From the NCBI GenBank assembly GCA_902826865.1, contig CADEGN010000063.1:1-33233 (forward strand): 33,233 bases of DNA, written 5' to 3'. The stretch comes from an uncultured Myxococcales bacterium (GTDB lineage: Bacteria; Myxococcota_A; Polyangia; Nannocystales; Nannocystaceae). The position numbers were made by a program, and so were the translations under genes. Within the stretch, counting starts at the first letter, position 1; every line of letters begins with the position of its first letter. Below, piece by piece: positions 16,838 through 25,472 of the stretch. The notes below the pieces were generated by a model, which was not told the origin of the DNA, searched no databases, and saw nothing but the letters and a program-made list of their open reading frames with translations.

Positions 16838-17959
16838 ATGCGTCCGCATGCCTTACTTCGCCCGCTATGCGTCCTCACCGTTTCGGTCCCCCTCGGGAGC
16901 GGGTGTACCCCGCCCGATCGGCAGGAGAATCCCGCGGTGACGGGCGGCATCTCGGTGGGCTTGCCGGGCCCGGGCACCGGCACCGGCACCGGCACCGATT
17001 CAAGCGACGCCGCCGATCATGGCACCGGTGACGAATCTGCCGGCGGAGAAGGCACCAAGCTCGACGTCAACTTTGGCGACGAATCCACCGCGGGATGCGC
17101 CGGTGACTCGTGCCAGCAGACCGGCTGCGTGGCCGTCGATCTACTATTCGTCATCGACAATTCGTCGTCGATGGAGCCCTATCAAGCCGCACTCGCCGAG
17201 GCATTCCCAAGCTTCGCGCGCGCCATCGTCGACGGCCTCCCCGCGGGCGTGAACATCCACGTCGGTGTGACCAGTACGGAGATGGGATTTTCGTCCAGCG
17301 GCATGAACACGATCAGTTACGTGAACGACGAGGCCGTAAGTTGCGAGGCCACCGGGGACGACGACCAGCCCAGCGACGCATTTTACCAGACCCCCGCCAG
17401 CGATCCGACCGACACCAACGGAGCGCAGGGGCGCTTGTACGAGAACGGAGGAGCGCGCTACTTCGACATCGACGCGGCTGCTGCTCCCGACGCCGTTGCG
17501 GACCTCGAAACGTGGTTCTCCAACGCCGCACAGATCGGCGAGTTCGGATCGCAGGTTGAGATGTCCATGGCCGCCGCCGCCTGGGCGACGGACCCTGTCA
17601 ACGAAGCGACGAACGCCGGGTTCTTGCGCGACAAGGGGGCCGTCTTGGTGTTGTTCTTCATTCAGGACGAACACGACCAGACCCCGACCAACGCCGCCGA
17701 GTCGTTGCTCGATAAGATCCGCGCAGCGAAGCAAGAGTGCGGCGGTTTTGAGTGCATCGTCGGCGGCGGGTTCGTCAACGAGGACTGCCTCCCCCTGACC
17801 CCGCTGGGCGCGTTGTTCGACGCCATCGGTGAAGACGTCATCACCGCCACGCTCCCTGCACCCGCGGCGGTGAGCCCCGAGACGTTCGAAGCCGCGCTGC
17901 GCGACACGTTGGCCCAAGTCATCATCGACACGTGTGACCAGATCGAACCGCCGGCCTGA
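16838..17959 (+). CDS. von Willebrand factor A domain lipoprotein
   Basis: 373 residues. Signal peptide with lipobox GSGC (C23), then a Gly/Thr/Asp linker that includes a GTGTGTGT run, then a vWA domain from about residue 98. VDLLFVIDNSSSM carries the metal-ion-dependent adhesion site (D107, S109, S111), and the later strand VLVLFFIQDEHDQ supports the fold. Cysteines at both ends of the domain (CAGDSCQQTGC; CGGFEC; DTCDQ) suggest disulfides. vWA domains bind protein ligands through a metal ion; in myxobacteria such lipoproteins are numerous and mostly uncharacterised. A second vWA protein lies at 31942-33081, where the metal-site motif is altered. Confidence 0.85.
   Translation: MRPHALLRPLCVLTVSVPLGSGCTPPDRQENPAVTGGISVGLPGPGTGTGTGTDSSDAADHGTGDESAGGEGTKLDVNFGDESTAGCAGDSCQQTGCVAVDLLFVIDNSSSMEPYQAALAEAFPSFARAIVDGLPAGVNIHVGVTSTEMGFSSSGMNTISYVNDEAVSCEATGDDDQPSDAFYQTPASDPTDTNGAQGRLYENGGARYFDIDAAAAPDAVADLETWFSNAAQIGEFGSQVEMSMAAAAWATDPVNEATNAGFLRDKGAVLVLFFIQDEHDQTPTNAAESLLDKIRAAKQECGGFECIVGGGFVNEDCLPLTPLGALFDAIGEDVITATLPAPAAVSPETFEAALRDTLAQVIIDTCDQIEPPA
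16973..16996 (+). repeat. Four GGCACC hexamers in the vWA gene linker
   Basis: Four exact tandem GGCACC units encode Gly-Thr repeats between the lipid anchor and the vWA domain. Slippage would change linker length in frame. Confidence 0.8.
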
Positions 17960-17994
17960 TCGCGGCGAGCTCATGCTCCATGGCTTGAACGAGG

Positions 17995-18008
17995 CCGGTT
18001 AGAACCGG
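17995..18008. terminator. Small stem-loop between convergent genes
   Basis: CCGGTT-AG-AACCGG forms a 6-base-pair stem that spans the stop codon of the minus-strand membrane protein gene, 36 bases after the stop of the vWA gene. It could act as a weak terminator for either gene; the 2-base loop and lack of a T tract make this uncertain. Confidence 0.25.
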
Positions 18009-18709
18009 GCCTGCAGGCCCAGCAGGCTGAACCCGACCGTCGGTTTGCGTGCACGATGAGCCCCGAGGAACGAGCCCGCCACGATGGCACCGGCGCCCGC
18101 GCCCCCGGCGAGCACGAAGAGCAGCTTGGAACCGAGCAGGCGATTGTCGATTGCCTTGGCCTCGTCCACGCAGGGAACCATCGACGAGCCGGCCCCGAAA
18201 TCGGTCATCGCGATCTCGTTGGCGCAGTCGCTCGCCGCGTTGCGGGCCGAAACTCGAAGCGCGATGGCGATCACCAGCGCGACCGCGCTGATCGACGCCG
18301 TGACAGCGGTCGCGGCGATCAGACCCTGGTCGCGTTCCTTCCATGCCTCGGCTTCGGCCTGGCGCTCGTCGACTCGGTATTGGCGTTGGGCGTATTCCGA
18401 GAGTCGTGGGGGCGGCGCAGAACTGGGCGGTTCGACGGTTGCCGAGCTCGATTGCGGATCAGTTGAGTCCGCCTGCCGCGAGGCCCGCAGGGCACGTATG
18501 CGGTCCTTCTCCTCGACTGACAGCGCCGCCCATGTCGACTCGTCTTCAAGATCGACACCCGCGGGAACTAGCGGGTCGGGCGCCTCGATGCCGTCGGCGA
18601 CGGCTGCCGGAGCGACCGGGTCAGCCTCGCGCGCGGCAGCGGAGGGAGGGGCGGCGACGTCGAGCGTGTGGAGCCCGATCAAACACCAACACACGATCGT
18701 GTGGATCAC
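17999..18709 (-). CDS. Membrane protein with signal sequence and two later helices
   Basis: 236 residues, no recognised family. A hydrophobic N-terminus (MIHTIVCWCLIGLHTL) resembles a signal peptide. An acidic, Pro/Ala-rich region follows (to ~100), then a charged amphipathic stretch (SEYAQRQYRVDERQAEAEAW). Two transmembrane helices lie at about 129-152 and 196-217, with two cysteines in the loop between them. The C-terminus ends in GFSLLGLQARF. Proteins of this outline are frequent in myxobacteria beside kinase and TPR genes, with no known role. It converges on the vWA lipoprotein gene. Confidence 0.75.
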   Translation of the reverse strand: MIHTIVCWCLIGLHTLDVAAPPSAAAREADPVAPAAVADGIEAPDPLVPAGVDLEDESTWAALSVEEKDRIRALRASRQADSTDPQSSSATVEPPSSAPPPRLSEYAQRQYRVDERQAEAEAWKERDQGLIAATAVTASISAVALVIAIALRVSARNAASDCANEIAMTDFGAGSSMVPCVDEAKAIDNRLLGSKLLFVLAGGAGAGAIVAGSFLGAHRARKPTVGFSLLGLQARF

Positions 18710-19249
18710 GAGGACCTCCGCCGAGCTCGATGCGCTCGCTTCAAAGCTGCTGTGGAGTCGCCTGCGTGTTGGCTGCGAGATCGTGGCCGCCGTTGGAGAT
18801 GCATGTCGAGGTGATGCTGCAAGCGCGGTTCACTTGCGCGCTGGCTGCGTGCGGAACCTCATCAGGGTGCACGAGACTCGCCCGTGGTTTTCGCTCGGCC
18901 CGATGCAATCGCGCCGAGTCGGACCGAAACCTCTTCGCGACGGTTGCGACACCGCGAACGCGCGCCGCTCGTGCGGCGATGATGCTGCCGAACACGCCCA
19001 CATGAGGTCTGCGTGGCGCGATGCGACATGGCGCGACAGACCTTGGCGAGCAACGCGGAGTCGCAGCCAAGCCGGATCGCCATGGCACCGTCGCAGGACA
19101 AGACGAGCTGCGATAGGGAATCGGTGGCAGCAGGAGCCCCGCGTCGTCGACCTACCGCCGCGGGCGGTCGAGTTCGTTCGCATCGATCGGCCTCGGCCAC
19201 GCCGCGACCCGGTTTGCACACGCGCCGGGCCTCGGGCACGCTCGTTGCG
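18710..19249. other. 540-base stretch with no recognised gene
   Basis: The region lies upstream of both the membrane protein gene (-) and the FGE-domain gene (+), so it should hold their promoters, but I see no clear -35/-10 pair. Several frames stay open because of the high GC content. One minus frame (18741-19088) ends in CSITSTCISNGGHD and could be a small gene, but nothing else supports it. Confidence 0.4.
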
Positions 19250-20407
19250 ATGCGGCCTGGAACGATTGCGCTCGCGATGCTCTGCGGTGCGGCCTGTAGT
19301 GCGCGGCCGCCGGTGGTGGCCGATGGGCCCCGCGAGGTGGTGACGCCGCAGAGCGCGGTAGGTGACGATCCGCCGCCGATCGCCGCGGCGAACGAGCCGA
19401 GTTCGCCGGAGCCCGCCGCTTCGCCGATCCCACCGCCGTTCCCCGCGTTGCCGGAGCCGACGCACGCGAACCGCCGATGCCCGCCCGGCATGGCGTTCGT
19501 GCCGGGCGGGCGGTGGACATCGACTCAGCTGGCGCGTGTGAAGAGGGTAACCGTCGAGGGGAGGGCGCCCTGGGCCTACGGAGTCGTGATCGCGCCGGCC
19601 GTTTCGGACTTCTGTTTGGATCTCACCGAGGTCACCTTCGGAGCCGTTGCCCGATGCATCGCACGCGGCGCGTGCCCGATGCTCGGGCTGGACCCAAAAG
19701 CCAAGCGTGCCACGCAGGTGAATCGCTTGAATTCTCTGCTCGACGGCAGTGACCTCGAGGCGTGGAAGCAAGCGTGGGATAGCGGCGCGAAGTTGCCGAT
19801 CTCTGGGACGTCGCCGCGCGAGGTCATCGAGATCTGTGGTGGGCTCGGCGCACGCGTTCCGACCCTCGAAGAGTGGCTCTGGGCGGCCTGGGGTGGACGC
19901 CAGGATCGGAAGCATCCGTGGGGCAAGACGCCCGCCGACCCGACTCGGCTCAACATCCGAGACTATGCTCGGACCGAGTGGTCTGGCGACGGGGAATACA
20001 TCGACGAAGATGGGTTCAACGCCGAGGCGCCGGTCGGCAGCTATCCGCGCGGCGCAGGGCGTTGGGGACATCTCGATCTCGCGGGCAATGTCGCGGAAAC
20101 GGTCTTTCCGACCCTGGCGTCGAGGATGTTCGGCGCGCCCGGGCGGCCGGGGCGCACGAACGATGATCTCTCGGAGTGTTTCGATTGCGGTCTCGACTTC
20201 AGCTACGACGACGAGAAGTCACCGGTGTCCGTCGCCAACTTCAAAACCTGCGAGCGAGAACCCGGCAACGAGAGCTGCCCGGAAAACACGTTTCGCGACT
20301 GGAGGATGTTCCCGTGCGCTGGTCCAAGTCTCTCCGAGAGGGTTGATTTCAGCAGCGCCGTCGGGTTTCGCTGCGCAACGGACCCCGTTCAGGTCGTCAG
20401 CGAGTGA
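19250..20407 (+). CDS. Lipoprotein with formylglycine-generating-enzyme-like (SUMF1) domain
   Basis: The 385-residue product has a signal peptide with lipobox GAAC (C16) and a Pro/Ala-rich linker to about residue 80. The SUMF1/FGE-sulfatase fold begins with PPGMAFVPGGRW and continues with FCLDLTEVTFGAVARCI, ARVPTLEEWLWAAWGG, HPWG and, near the C-terminus, GHLDLAGNVAETVF (in place of the common GNVWEW) and VGFRCA. True FGE converts a sulfatase Cys to formylglycine through two copper-binding Cys in its C-terminal region; I cannot place those here, and such lipoproteins are usually regarded as non-catalytic binding modules. Several extra cysteines (ECFDCG, CEREPGNESC) suggest disulfides. The ATG at 19250 is chosen for the signal peptide. 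Confidence 0.85.
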   Translation: MRPGTIALAMLCGAACSARPPVVADGPREVVTPQSAVGDDPPPIAAANEPSSPEPAASPIPPPFPALPEPTHANRRCPPGMAFVPGGRWTSTQLARVKRVTVEGRAPWAYGVVIAPAVSDFCLDLTEVTFGAVARCIARGACPMLGLDPKAKRATQVNRLNSLLDGSDLEAWKQAWDSGAKLPISGTSPREVIEICGGLGARVPTLEEWLWAAWGGRQDRKHPWGKTPADPTRLNIRDYARTEWSGDGEYIDEDGFNAEAPVGSYPRGAGRWGHLDLAGNVAETVFPTLASRMFGAPGRPGRTNDDLSECFDCGLDFSYDDEKSPVSVANFKTCEREPGNESCPENTFRDWRMFPCAGPSLSERVDFSSAVGFRCATDPVQVVSE

Positions 20408-20453
20408 TAGCAGTCCGACCATCGACAGGTTCGGCGTACTCCCAAGGTTCGTG

Positions 20454-20675
20454 TCACGGTCTGTGGCCAGGCATCGGTGGGGCCGTCTCGCGCCACGCGG
20501 GCAGCTCGTCGAGCCGCGCCGCCCAACGACGAACCGCGGCGAAATCGGCGAGCGGTACACCGGCCACGTCGGCATAGGTCACCAACTTGCCGATCGGTGG
20601 CGCGAGATGGGCGTGATCCCACGCCACCCAACGCACGACTTCGGTCGCTGCGTCGCGCCCAGTCGGTAGGAGCTC
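20454..20675 (-). pseudogene. Glutathione S-transferase C-terminal relic
   Basis: About 73 codons. VVRWVAWDHAHLAPPIGKL resembles the start of the helical C-terminal domain of bacterial GSTs, and ADVAGVPLADFAAVRRWAARLDELPAWRET resembles their C-terminus. A normal GST has about 200 residues: the thioredoxin-like N-terminal domain with the glutathione site is gone, and the two recognisable blocks are joined with the intervening ~50 residues missing. At its truncated 5' end it meets the LysR relic head to head. Such divergent GST/LysR pairs are common, so one deletion probably removed both 5' ends and the shared promoter. Confidence 0.6.
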
Positions 20676-21255
20676 GCCGCTACCGGCTCTCGTCGGTCGC
20701 CTGCGCGAGCTCGCCCCACGCATGCGCATCGAGGCGCGCCCGTGGGTGGAGCGCCATGCAGTGCCGATGCTCGAGCGCGGCGAGCTCGATCTCATCGTCG
20801 GCCTCTTTCGCGAGCTCCCGGGCGGGTGCTATCGTCGGCCGCTCTTCGAGGATCGCTTCGTCTGCGTGGTCCGACGCGATCATCCACGCGTGGGCGCCAC
20901 GCTGACGCTGCGTCAGTTCGTTCGTCTTCCGCATCTTCTCGTCGCCCCGTTCGGCGTTGCGAAAGGCGCTGTGGACATCGCACTCGCGCGGCATGGGCTC
21001 AGCCGGAACGTGCTCTGCTGGGTCTCGCACTTCCGCAACGCGCCCGACATCGTGCGTGCAAGCGATCTGGTCGCCACTTTGCCCGAGCGCGCGGTTGGCC
21101 AACGCGAACGTCTGCGTGTCCTGACGCCGCCGGTCGAGCTGCCCACGTTCGTCTTCGAGCTGGTCTGGCACGAGCGCACCCAAGATAGTGGGGAGCACAA
21201 GTGGCTTCGCGAGCGCGTGGTCGAGTTGTTCGACGAGTCGCCGAAGCGACGTTGA
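20674..21255 (+). pseudogene. LysR-family regulator relic lacking the DNA-binding domain
   Basis: Homology starts abruptly at about 20674 with LPALVGRLRELAPRMRIE, the beginning of the LysR effector-binding domain, and continues (GELDLIVGLF, RPLFEDRFVCVVRRDHP, LVAPFG, VARSDLVATLPERA-like DIVRASDLVATLPERA) to a normal C-terminus (HKWLRERVVELF). The first ~90 residues with the helix-turn-helix are absent. The remaining frame could start at ATG 20722 (177 residues), but without the DNA-binding domain it cannot act as a normal regulator. It converges on the 3' relic of a lipoprotein gene at 21293. Confidence 0.75.
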
Positions 21256-21292
21256 ACGTGCACGAGCAGTCCGAGGTCGTAGCGAAAGCGCT

Positions 21293-21493
21293 GCGATGAT
21301 ATCGCCCTCCGCGACGTCGGCCTCCCAACAGCGGGGCGGGGCGACGGCCTCGGCACCGAGACTCGCGATCGCGAGCTTGTGGACCGCTTTGGTGGGATCC
21401 GCAACCGAGTCGTGGACGTCGTTGAGCTGCAGCCCGAGCTGCTCGGTCTCGCGGATCTTCGTGCGCACCAACTGAACCGCCGCTTGCTTCGAG
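21293..21493 (-). pseudogene. Copy of the 3' end of the lipoprotein gene at 25473-27233
   Basis: 201 bases align without gaps to 25492-25692 with about nine mismatches (about 95% identity). They encode ~67 residues in the same frame (KIRETEQLGLQL, DPTKAVHKLAIASLGAEAV, CWEADVAEGDIIA). Homology stops seven codons before the full gene's stop on one side, and after a 4-base CGAC insertion on the other. No start or upstream gene body is present. Together with the full gene it forms a direct repeat around the DUF1592-DUF1552 operon. Confidence 0.85.
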
Positions 21494-21879
21494 CGACAAC
21501 GCGTGCCCCGTCGCCCGGCTCGACTTCGAGCTCACGCCGGGTCCTGCGCCGCGGAGGCGTGTGGCGACTCGTCGAAGCCGTCAACGGCGGCGGGGAGCTT
21601 CGCATACGCGGATACGTTTGGACGCTGCGGTTCCGGCTTACCCACACCGGCGAGGTTTGACCTGTGGGACCCCACACCGAAGTTACTCAGCGATTCTTCG
21701 TGGACCGCGCGGCGAGTCGGGCGACTTATGGGTGTGTTGAGCCCAACTGTTCCCAAGGGCGTCCACGGGCCCGTCCGAACCTGCAGGTGCCCGATGGAGG
21801 TTGGCAGATGAATGACGACACATGCGGCCCTCCCTGTCGTCCGATCGGACGATTCTTCAACGGCGCACCAGCTGAGCCA
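21494..21879. other. Stretch without recognised gene
   Basis: About 390 bases between the lipoprotein-gene fragment and the DUF1592 relic. Short open frames exist on both strands, with similar codon-position composition, and I recognise none of them. It is flanked by relics on both sides, so degraded coding DNA is likely. Confidence 0.35.
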
Positions 21880-22185
21880 ATGAGGCCTGTGATTTGGCCC
21901 GCGACGTTCGAGCTACCGACCCATCACGAGCCGAGCGACGCGAAGCCGCCTGGTGCACCTTCCCGCGGCGGCAACCCGCGGCGAAGCGGCAGCGCGTCGC
22001 CGCGCCGGGTGCTGCTCGCGAGTGTCGTGATGACGTCCGCCTGCTACGCGGGCCTGTCTGCGACAGGCGCGGGCGGGGCGAGGGGGCTCGCATCGATAGG
22101 TACCGCGTCGCCCAACGAAGCGGAGCAAGGGCATCGTGAAACAGTACAGTTTCGCGCAAGGACGAATACCGATGGCGAAGCATAG
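21880..22185 (+). pseudogene. N-terminal relic of a DUF1592-type lipoprotein
   Basis: Residues around 22000-22080 (RRVLLASVVMTSACYAGLSATGAGG) parallel the signal and lipobox of the next gene (LSASVVVSALGQPACYGGL, then APGG), and the DNA matches over TGCTACGxxGGCCTG. After this the frame runs into unrelated sequence and ends at 22185 inside the 5' end of the intact gene. None of the DUF1587/1592/1588/1585 body is present, so this looks like what is left of a paralogue. The nominal ATG is at 21880. As a short lipoprotein it might still be expressed, but I think it is a relic. Confidence 0.5.
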
Positions 22186-23971
22186 CAACTCCTGGTGGTG
22201 CCCTAGGGTGCTGCGTGGTGCAGGCGGTATCCATGAAACGATAGCAAGGCATCGATGGATGCTTTCCGCGTCGGTCGTCGTGTCGGCGCTGGGCCAGCCG
22301 GCGTGCTACGGCGGCCTGCCCGACAACGCGCCGGGCGGGACCGACGGCACCCATACCGGTACCGAGGCCAACGACGCCGAGGCCGATGGCAGCGCCGACG
22401 GTGGCACCGACACCGAGGGCGAGGTCGTGGGCCAGTGTGGGGAGCCGATCACAGGCCCATCGACACTTCGGCGTCTGACCAACGCCCAATATCGCCGTAC
22501 GGTCCGCGACCTCCTCGGGGTGAATGAGATAGTCAGCCGAAACTTCGCCCCCGATGAGCTATCCGGTTCCTTCAAGAGCAACGGCACGGCGCCCGTGGGC
22601 GAGATTCAAGTCGAGCAATACATGGATGCCGCCGAATCGATCGCCTCCGATGCGGTCGTCAACCTCGCAACGCTGCTCCCCTGCGATCCCGCCACCGACG
22701 GCGAGGATGATTGCGCCGAGCAATTCGTGCGCACGGTGGGCCAACGCGCGTATCGCCGTCCACTCGAGGAATTCGAGGTGGAAGGACTGATGGGCGCGTA
22801 CGTTGGAGGCAAGACGGCGGGCAACTTTGCCGATGGCATTCGCGTCGCGCTGCAAAGCATGCTGCAATCGCCGTTCTTCTTGTATCACGTAGAGTTGGGC
22901 GCCAGCGGTGGTCCTCTGGCCGAGGGGCAGATCACGCCGCTCACCGGCTTTGAGCTGGCCTCTCGGCTGTCGTACTTCCTGTGGGACACGATGCCCGACA
23001 CAACGCTCTTCGACGCTGCCGAGGCCGGCAGCCTGACCACGGAGGCGGGCCTCGAAGCACAGATCGACCGCATGTTGAGCGACGGTCGTGCCGCGGAGTC
23101 GATCGCGAGCTTTCACCTGCAGTGGGTCGGCGCAGACGAGATCGAGAGCCTCGAGAAGAACCCGGCCGTCTACAGCTCGTTCACCCCTCAGCTCGCGCAA
23201 GCGATGAAGGATGAGACCGCGGCATTCGCCAACTGGGTCATCACCGATCAGGATGGGCGCCTTGAGACCCTGCTGACCAGCAGCGTCGCCGTGACCGAGG
23301 ACCCGGCGCTGCTCGAGCTGTACGGGGTTGTGCCCGATCCCACGCATGTGATCGGCGAGCCGCACCCACTGGATCCGTCGCAGCGCGCGGGCCTGCTGAC
23401 CCACGCGTCGCTGTTGGCCAGCCACGCGCACGCGGACCAGAGCTCACCGGTGCATCGCGGCGTGCTGCTGCGCGAGAATTTCCTGTGCACGCAGCTTCCA
23501 CCGCCGCCCATGGACGCCGACAATGTTCCGCCCGATCCCAAACCCGGAGCGACGACCCGGGAGCGTTTTGCGGAGCACACCTCCAACCCAGCGTGCGCCG
23601 GCTGCCACGTGCTCATCGACGGCCTGGGCTTCGGATTGGAGGGCTATGACGGAATCGGGGCACATCGCGCGATGGAAGAGGGCAACCCGGTTGACGTCTC
23701 GGGTGAGATCGTTGGCACGACCGACATCGACGGCCCGTTCCAAGGAGGTGTGGAGTTGGCCCGCAGGCTGGCTAGCAGCGAGCAGGTCCGAGATTGTGTC
23801 GCCGAGCAGTGGTTCCACTACGCACTCGGTCGCGCAACCACTCAGGACGACGCCTGCACTCGCGAGAAAATGACCGAAGCCTTCATTTCCTCGGACCAGA
23901 ATATCCGTGAGCTCATCAAGAGTATTGTGCTGAGCGACTCATTCCGATTTCGCGCCACGGAGAACAACTGA
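22172..23971 (+). CDS. DUF1592 domain-containing lipoprotein with a CxxCH motif
   Basis: 599 residues. N-terminal signal with a candidate lipobox (SALGQPAC) and an Asp/Gly/Thr linker. The usual module order follows: DUF1587 (LRRLTNAQYRRTVRDLLGV), DUF1595 (CAEQFVRTVGQRAYRRPL), DUF1592 (ELASRLSYFLWDTMPD), DUF1588 (RGVLLRENFLCTQLPPPP and CAGCH at 475-479, a single c-haem motif) and DUF1585 (CVAEQWFHYALGRATT, NIRELIKSIVLSDSFRFR). This family, abundant in Planctomycetes and myxobacteria, is cytochrome-like and always paired with a DUF1552 protein; its reaction is unknown. ATG 22172 is preferred because AAGGA lies 9 bases upstream; GTG 22136 and ATG 22259 are alternatives. It overlaps the next gene by one base (TGATG). 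Confidence 0.9.
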   Translation: MAKHSNSWWCPRVLRGAGGIHETIARHRWMLSASVVVSALGQPACYGGLPDNAPGGTDGTHTGTEANDAEADGSADGGTDTEGEVVGQCGEPITGPSTLRRLTNAQYRRTVRDLLGVNEIVSRNFAPDELSGSFKSNGTAPVGEIQVEQYMDAAESIASDAVVNLATLLPCDPATDGEDDCAEQFVRTVGQRAYRRPLEEFEVEGLMGAYVGGKTAGNFADGIRVALQSMLQSPFFLYHVELGASGGPLAEGQITPLTGFELASRLSYFLWDTMPDTTLFDAAEAGSLTTEAGLEAQIDRMLSDGRAAESIASFHLQWVGADEIESLEKNPAVYSSFTPQLAQAMKDETAAFANWVITDQDGRLETLLTSSVAVTEDPALLELYGVVPDPTHVIGEPHPLDPSQRAGLLTHASLLASHAHADQSSPVHRGVLLRENFLCTQLPPPPMDADNVPPDPKPGATTRERFAEHTSNPACAGCHVLIDGLGFGLEGYDGIGAHRAMEEGNPVDVSGEIVGTTDIDGPFQGGVELARRLASSEQVRDCVAEQWFHYALGRATTQDDACTREKMTEAFISSDQNIRELIKSIVLSDSFRFRATENN

Positions 23972-25341
23972 TGCGACGCGAACCTGCATTCTTCGAGCAC
24001 ACCCTCAGGTCCAAACGGTTCAATCGAGCGTTCTCGAGGCGCGCATTGCTCCGGTCACTGGGCGCAGGGGCGGCGGTTGCTCCGTTCCTTCCGCTGCTCA
24101 ACAGTCACGCGGCGCCAGGGGACTTCGAACCGCGCCTGCTCCTGCTGTTTTCGGCCAACGGCACGATCCACGAGAACTGGGTTCCGACCGGGACCACCGA
24201 CGACTTCGAGCTCTCTCCGATCCTGGCCCCGCTCGCGCCCTACAAAGACCAGTTGATCGTCGTGGATGGACTCACGAAGACCGGTTCTGGTCCGGGGGAT
24301 TCTCACCAAAGGGGGATCGGCATGCTGTGGTCGGGTAACGAGCTGCTCAGCGGCACTCAGTTTCCCACCGGGGATAACAACAGCAGCTGCGGCTGGGGGG
24401 GTGGGATCACCATCGACCAAGCGATCGCCAACGACGTGGGTACCGAGACCGCGTACAAATCGCTGGAGTTTGGCGTGAGAACGGGTGGAGCCGACGTCTT
24501 GGCGCGACAGTCTTACGCGGGGAGCAACCAACCGATCGCGCCCGAGGACAATCCCGCGCTGATGTTTGAGCGCCTATTTGGCGGCCTGGACGTCGACGAC
24601 AGCGCCTTGCTCAAACGAAAAGCCGAGCGCAAGAGCGTCATCGACGTGGTTAGGGGCGATTTGGACCGCCTGCGGGGCAAGTACAGCGCCGATGATCAGC
24701 TCAAGGTCGAGGCGCACCTGGAGGCGATTCGGGCCATCGAAGTGCGCAACGAGTTGGCGGTGCCGACCTGCGAGGTCCCGCAGCTGGATCTCGCCTTCGA
24801 TCCGCAAGCCACCGAGAACTACCCAGAAGTGTCGCGTCGCCAGATCGATCTCCTGGTGATGGCTTTCGCCTGCGAGTTGACCCGGGTCGCCAGCTTGCAA
24901 TGGTCTCGTGCCGCGTCCAACCTGCGATTGCCTTGGACCGGGGTTGAAGACGCGCACCACGAGCTTTCGCACCGGGGCGATAGCGACCAGTCGATGATCG
25001 ACAAGATAACCACGATCAACACCTGGTACGCCGGGGAAGTCGCCTATCTGCTCGAACGGCTGGCCAGCGTCCCCGAAGGCGACGGTACGATGCTCGACAA
25101 CACGATCGTGGTGTGGGGCAACGAGCTGGCCCGCGGAAACTCGCACGGCGGCGACCCGATCCCATTCGTCATCGCCGGTGGTGGAGCGGGCGTCATGCAA
25201 CCGGGGCGCTTCCTTCGCTACGATAATGCATCGCACCACCGACTACTGGTCTCGCTCGCCCACGCTATGGGCGTGGACAGCATCCAATCGTTCGGGAACA
25301 CCGACCCAAGCACAGGGCCTCTGAGTGGACTGCTTGCGTAG
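23971..25341 (+). CDS. DUF1552 domain-containing protein, Tat-type signal
   Basis: 456 residues. The N-terminus FSRRALLRSLGAGAAVAPFL has the twin-arginine pattern, so it is probably exported folded. The DUF1552 body shows its family landmarks: RLLLLFSANGTIHENWVPTG, GDSHQRGIGMLWSG, GGGITIDQAIAND, SLEFGVRTGG, ACELTRVASLQWSRAASN, HHELSHRGDS, NTIVVWGNELARGNSHG and GGGAGVMQPGRFLRY. The fold resembles alkaline phosphatase/sulfatase-like hydrolases by distant family knowledge (related DUF1501 proteins), but the reaction is not known. It is translationally coupled to the DUF1592 gene, so the two exported proteins probably work together. It converges on the lipoprotein gene ending at 25473. Confidence 0.92.
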   Translation: MRREPAFFEHTLRSKRFNRAFSRRALLRSLGAGAAVAPFLPLLNSHAAPGDFEPRLLLLFSANGTIHENWVPTGTTDDFELSPILAPLAPYKDQLIVVDGLTKTGSGPGDSHQRGIGMLWSGNELLSGTQFPTGDNNSSCGWGGGITIDQAIANDVGTETAYKSLEFGVRTGGADVLARQSYAGSNQPIAPEDNPALMFERLFGGLDVDDSALLKRKAERKSVIDVVRGDLDRLRGKYSADDQLKVEAHLEAIRAIEVRNELAVPTCEVPQLDLAFDPQATENYPEVSRRQIDLLVMAFACELTRVASLQWSRAASNLRLPWTGVEDAHHELSHRGDSDQSMIDKITTINTWYAGEVAYLLERLASVPEGDGTMLDNTIVVWGNELARGNSHGGDPIPFVIAGGGAGVMQPGRFLRYDNASHHRLLVSLAHAMGVDSIQSFGNTDPSTGPLSGLLA

Positions 25342-25472
25342 CGGTCGATCCCTTGCGTGGCTCATAGATCTCTCGCCCGGCAACGATGTGGGCCCGCTCG
25401 CACGTCCCACCGGTCGCGCGGTCGAGGATCATCATGGCCAGTTGCGGGCGGATTTCATCCCGCGACGCTCGT

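Noticed and set aside
18007..18020. 14-base palindrome GGGCCTGCAGGCCC
   Set aside because: It lies inside the last codons of the minus-strand membrane protein gene and is explained by Gly/Leu/Gln/Ala codons in GC-rich DNA.
18084..19343. 419-codon plus-strand open frame
   Set aside because: It overlaps the membrane protein gene on the opposite strand and has no recognisable domain; the minus-strand product has a signal and two membrane helices.
20680..21471. 263-codon minus-strand frame joining the lipoprotein 3' fragment to sequence antisense to LysR
   Set aside because: Only the first ~66 residues have a homologue; the rest is the mirror of the LysR effector domain. It is an accidental fusion frame without a proper start.
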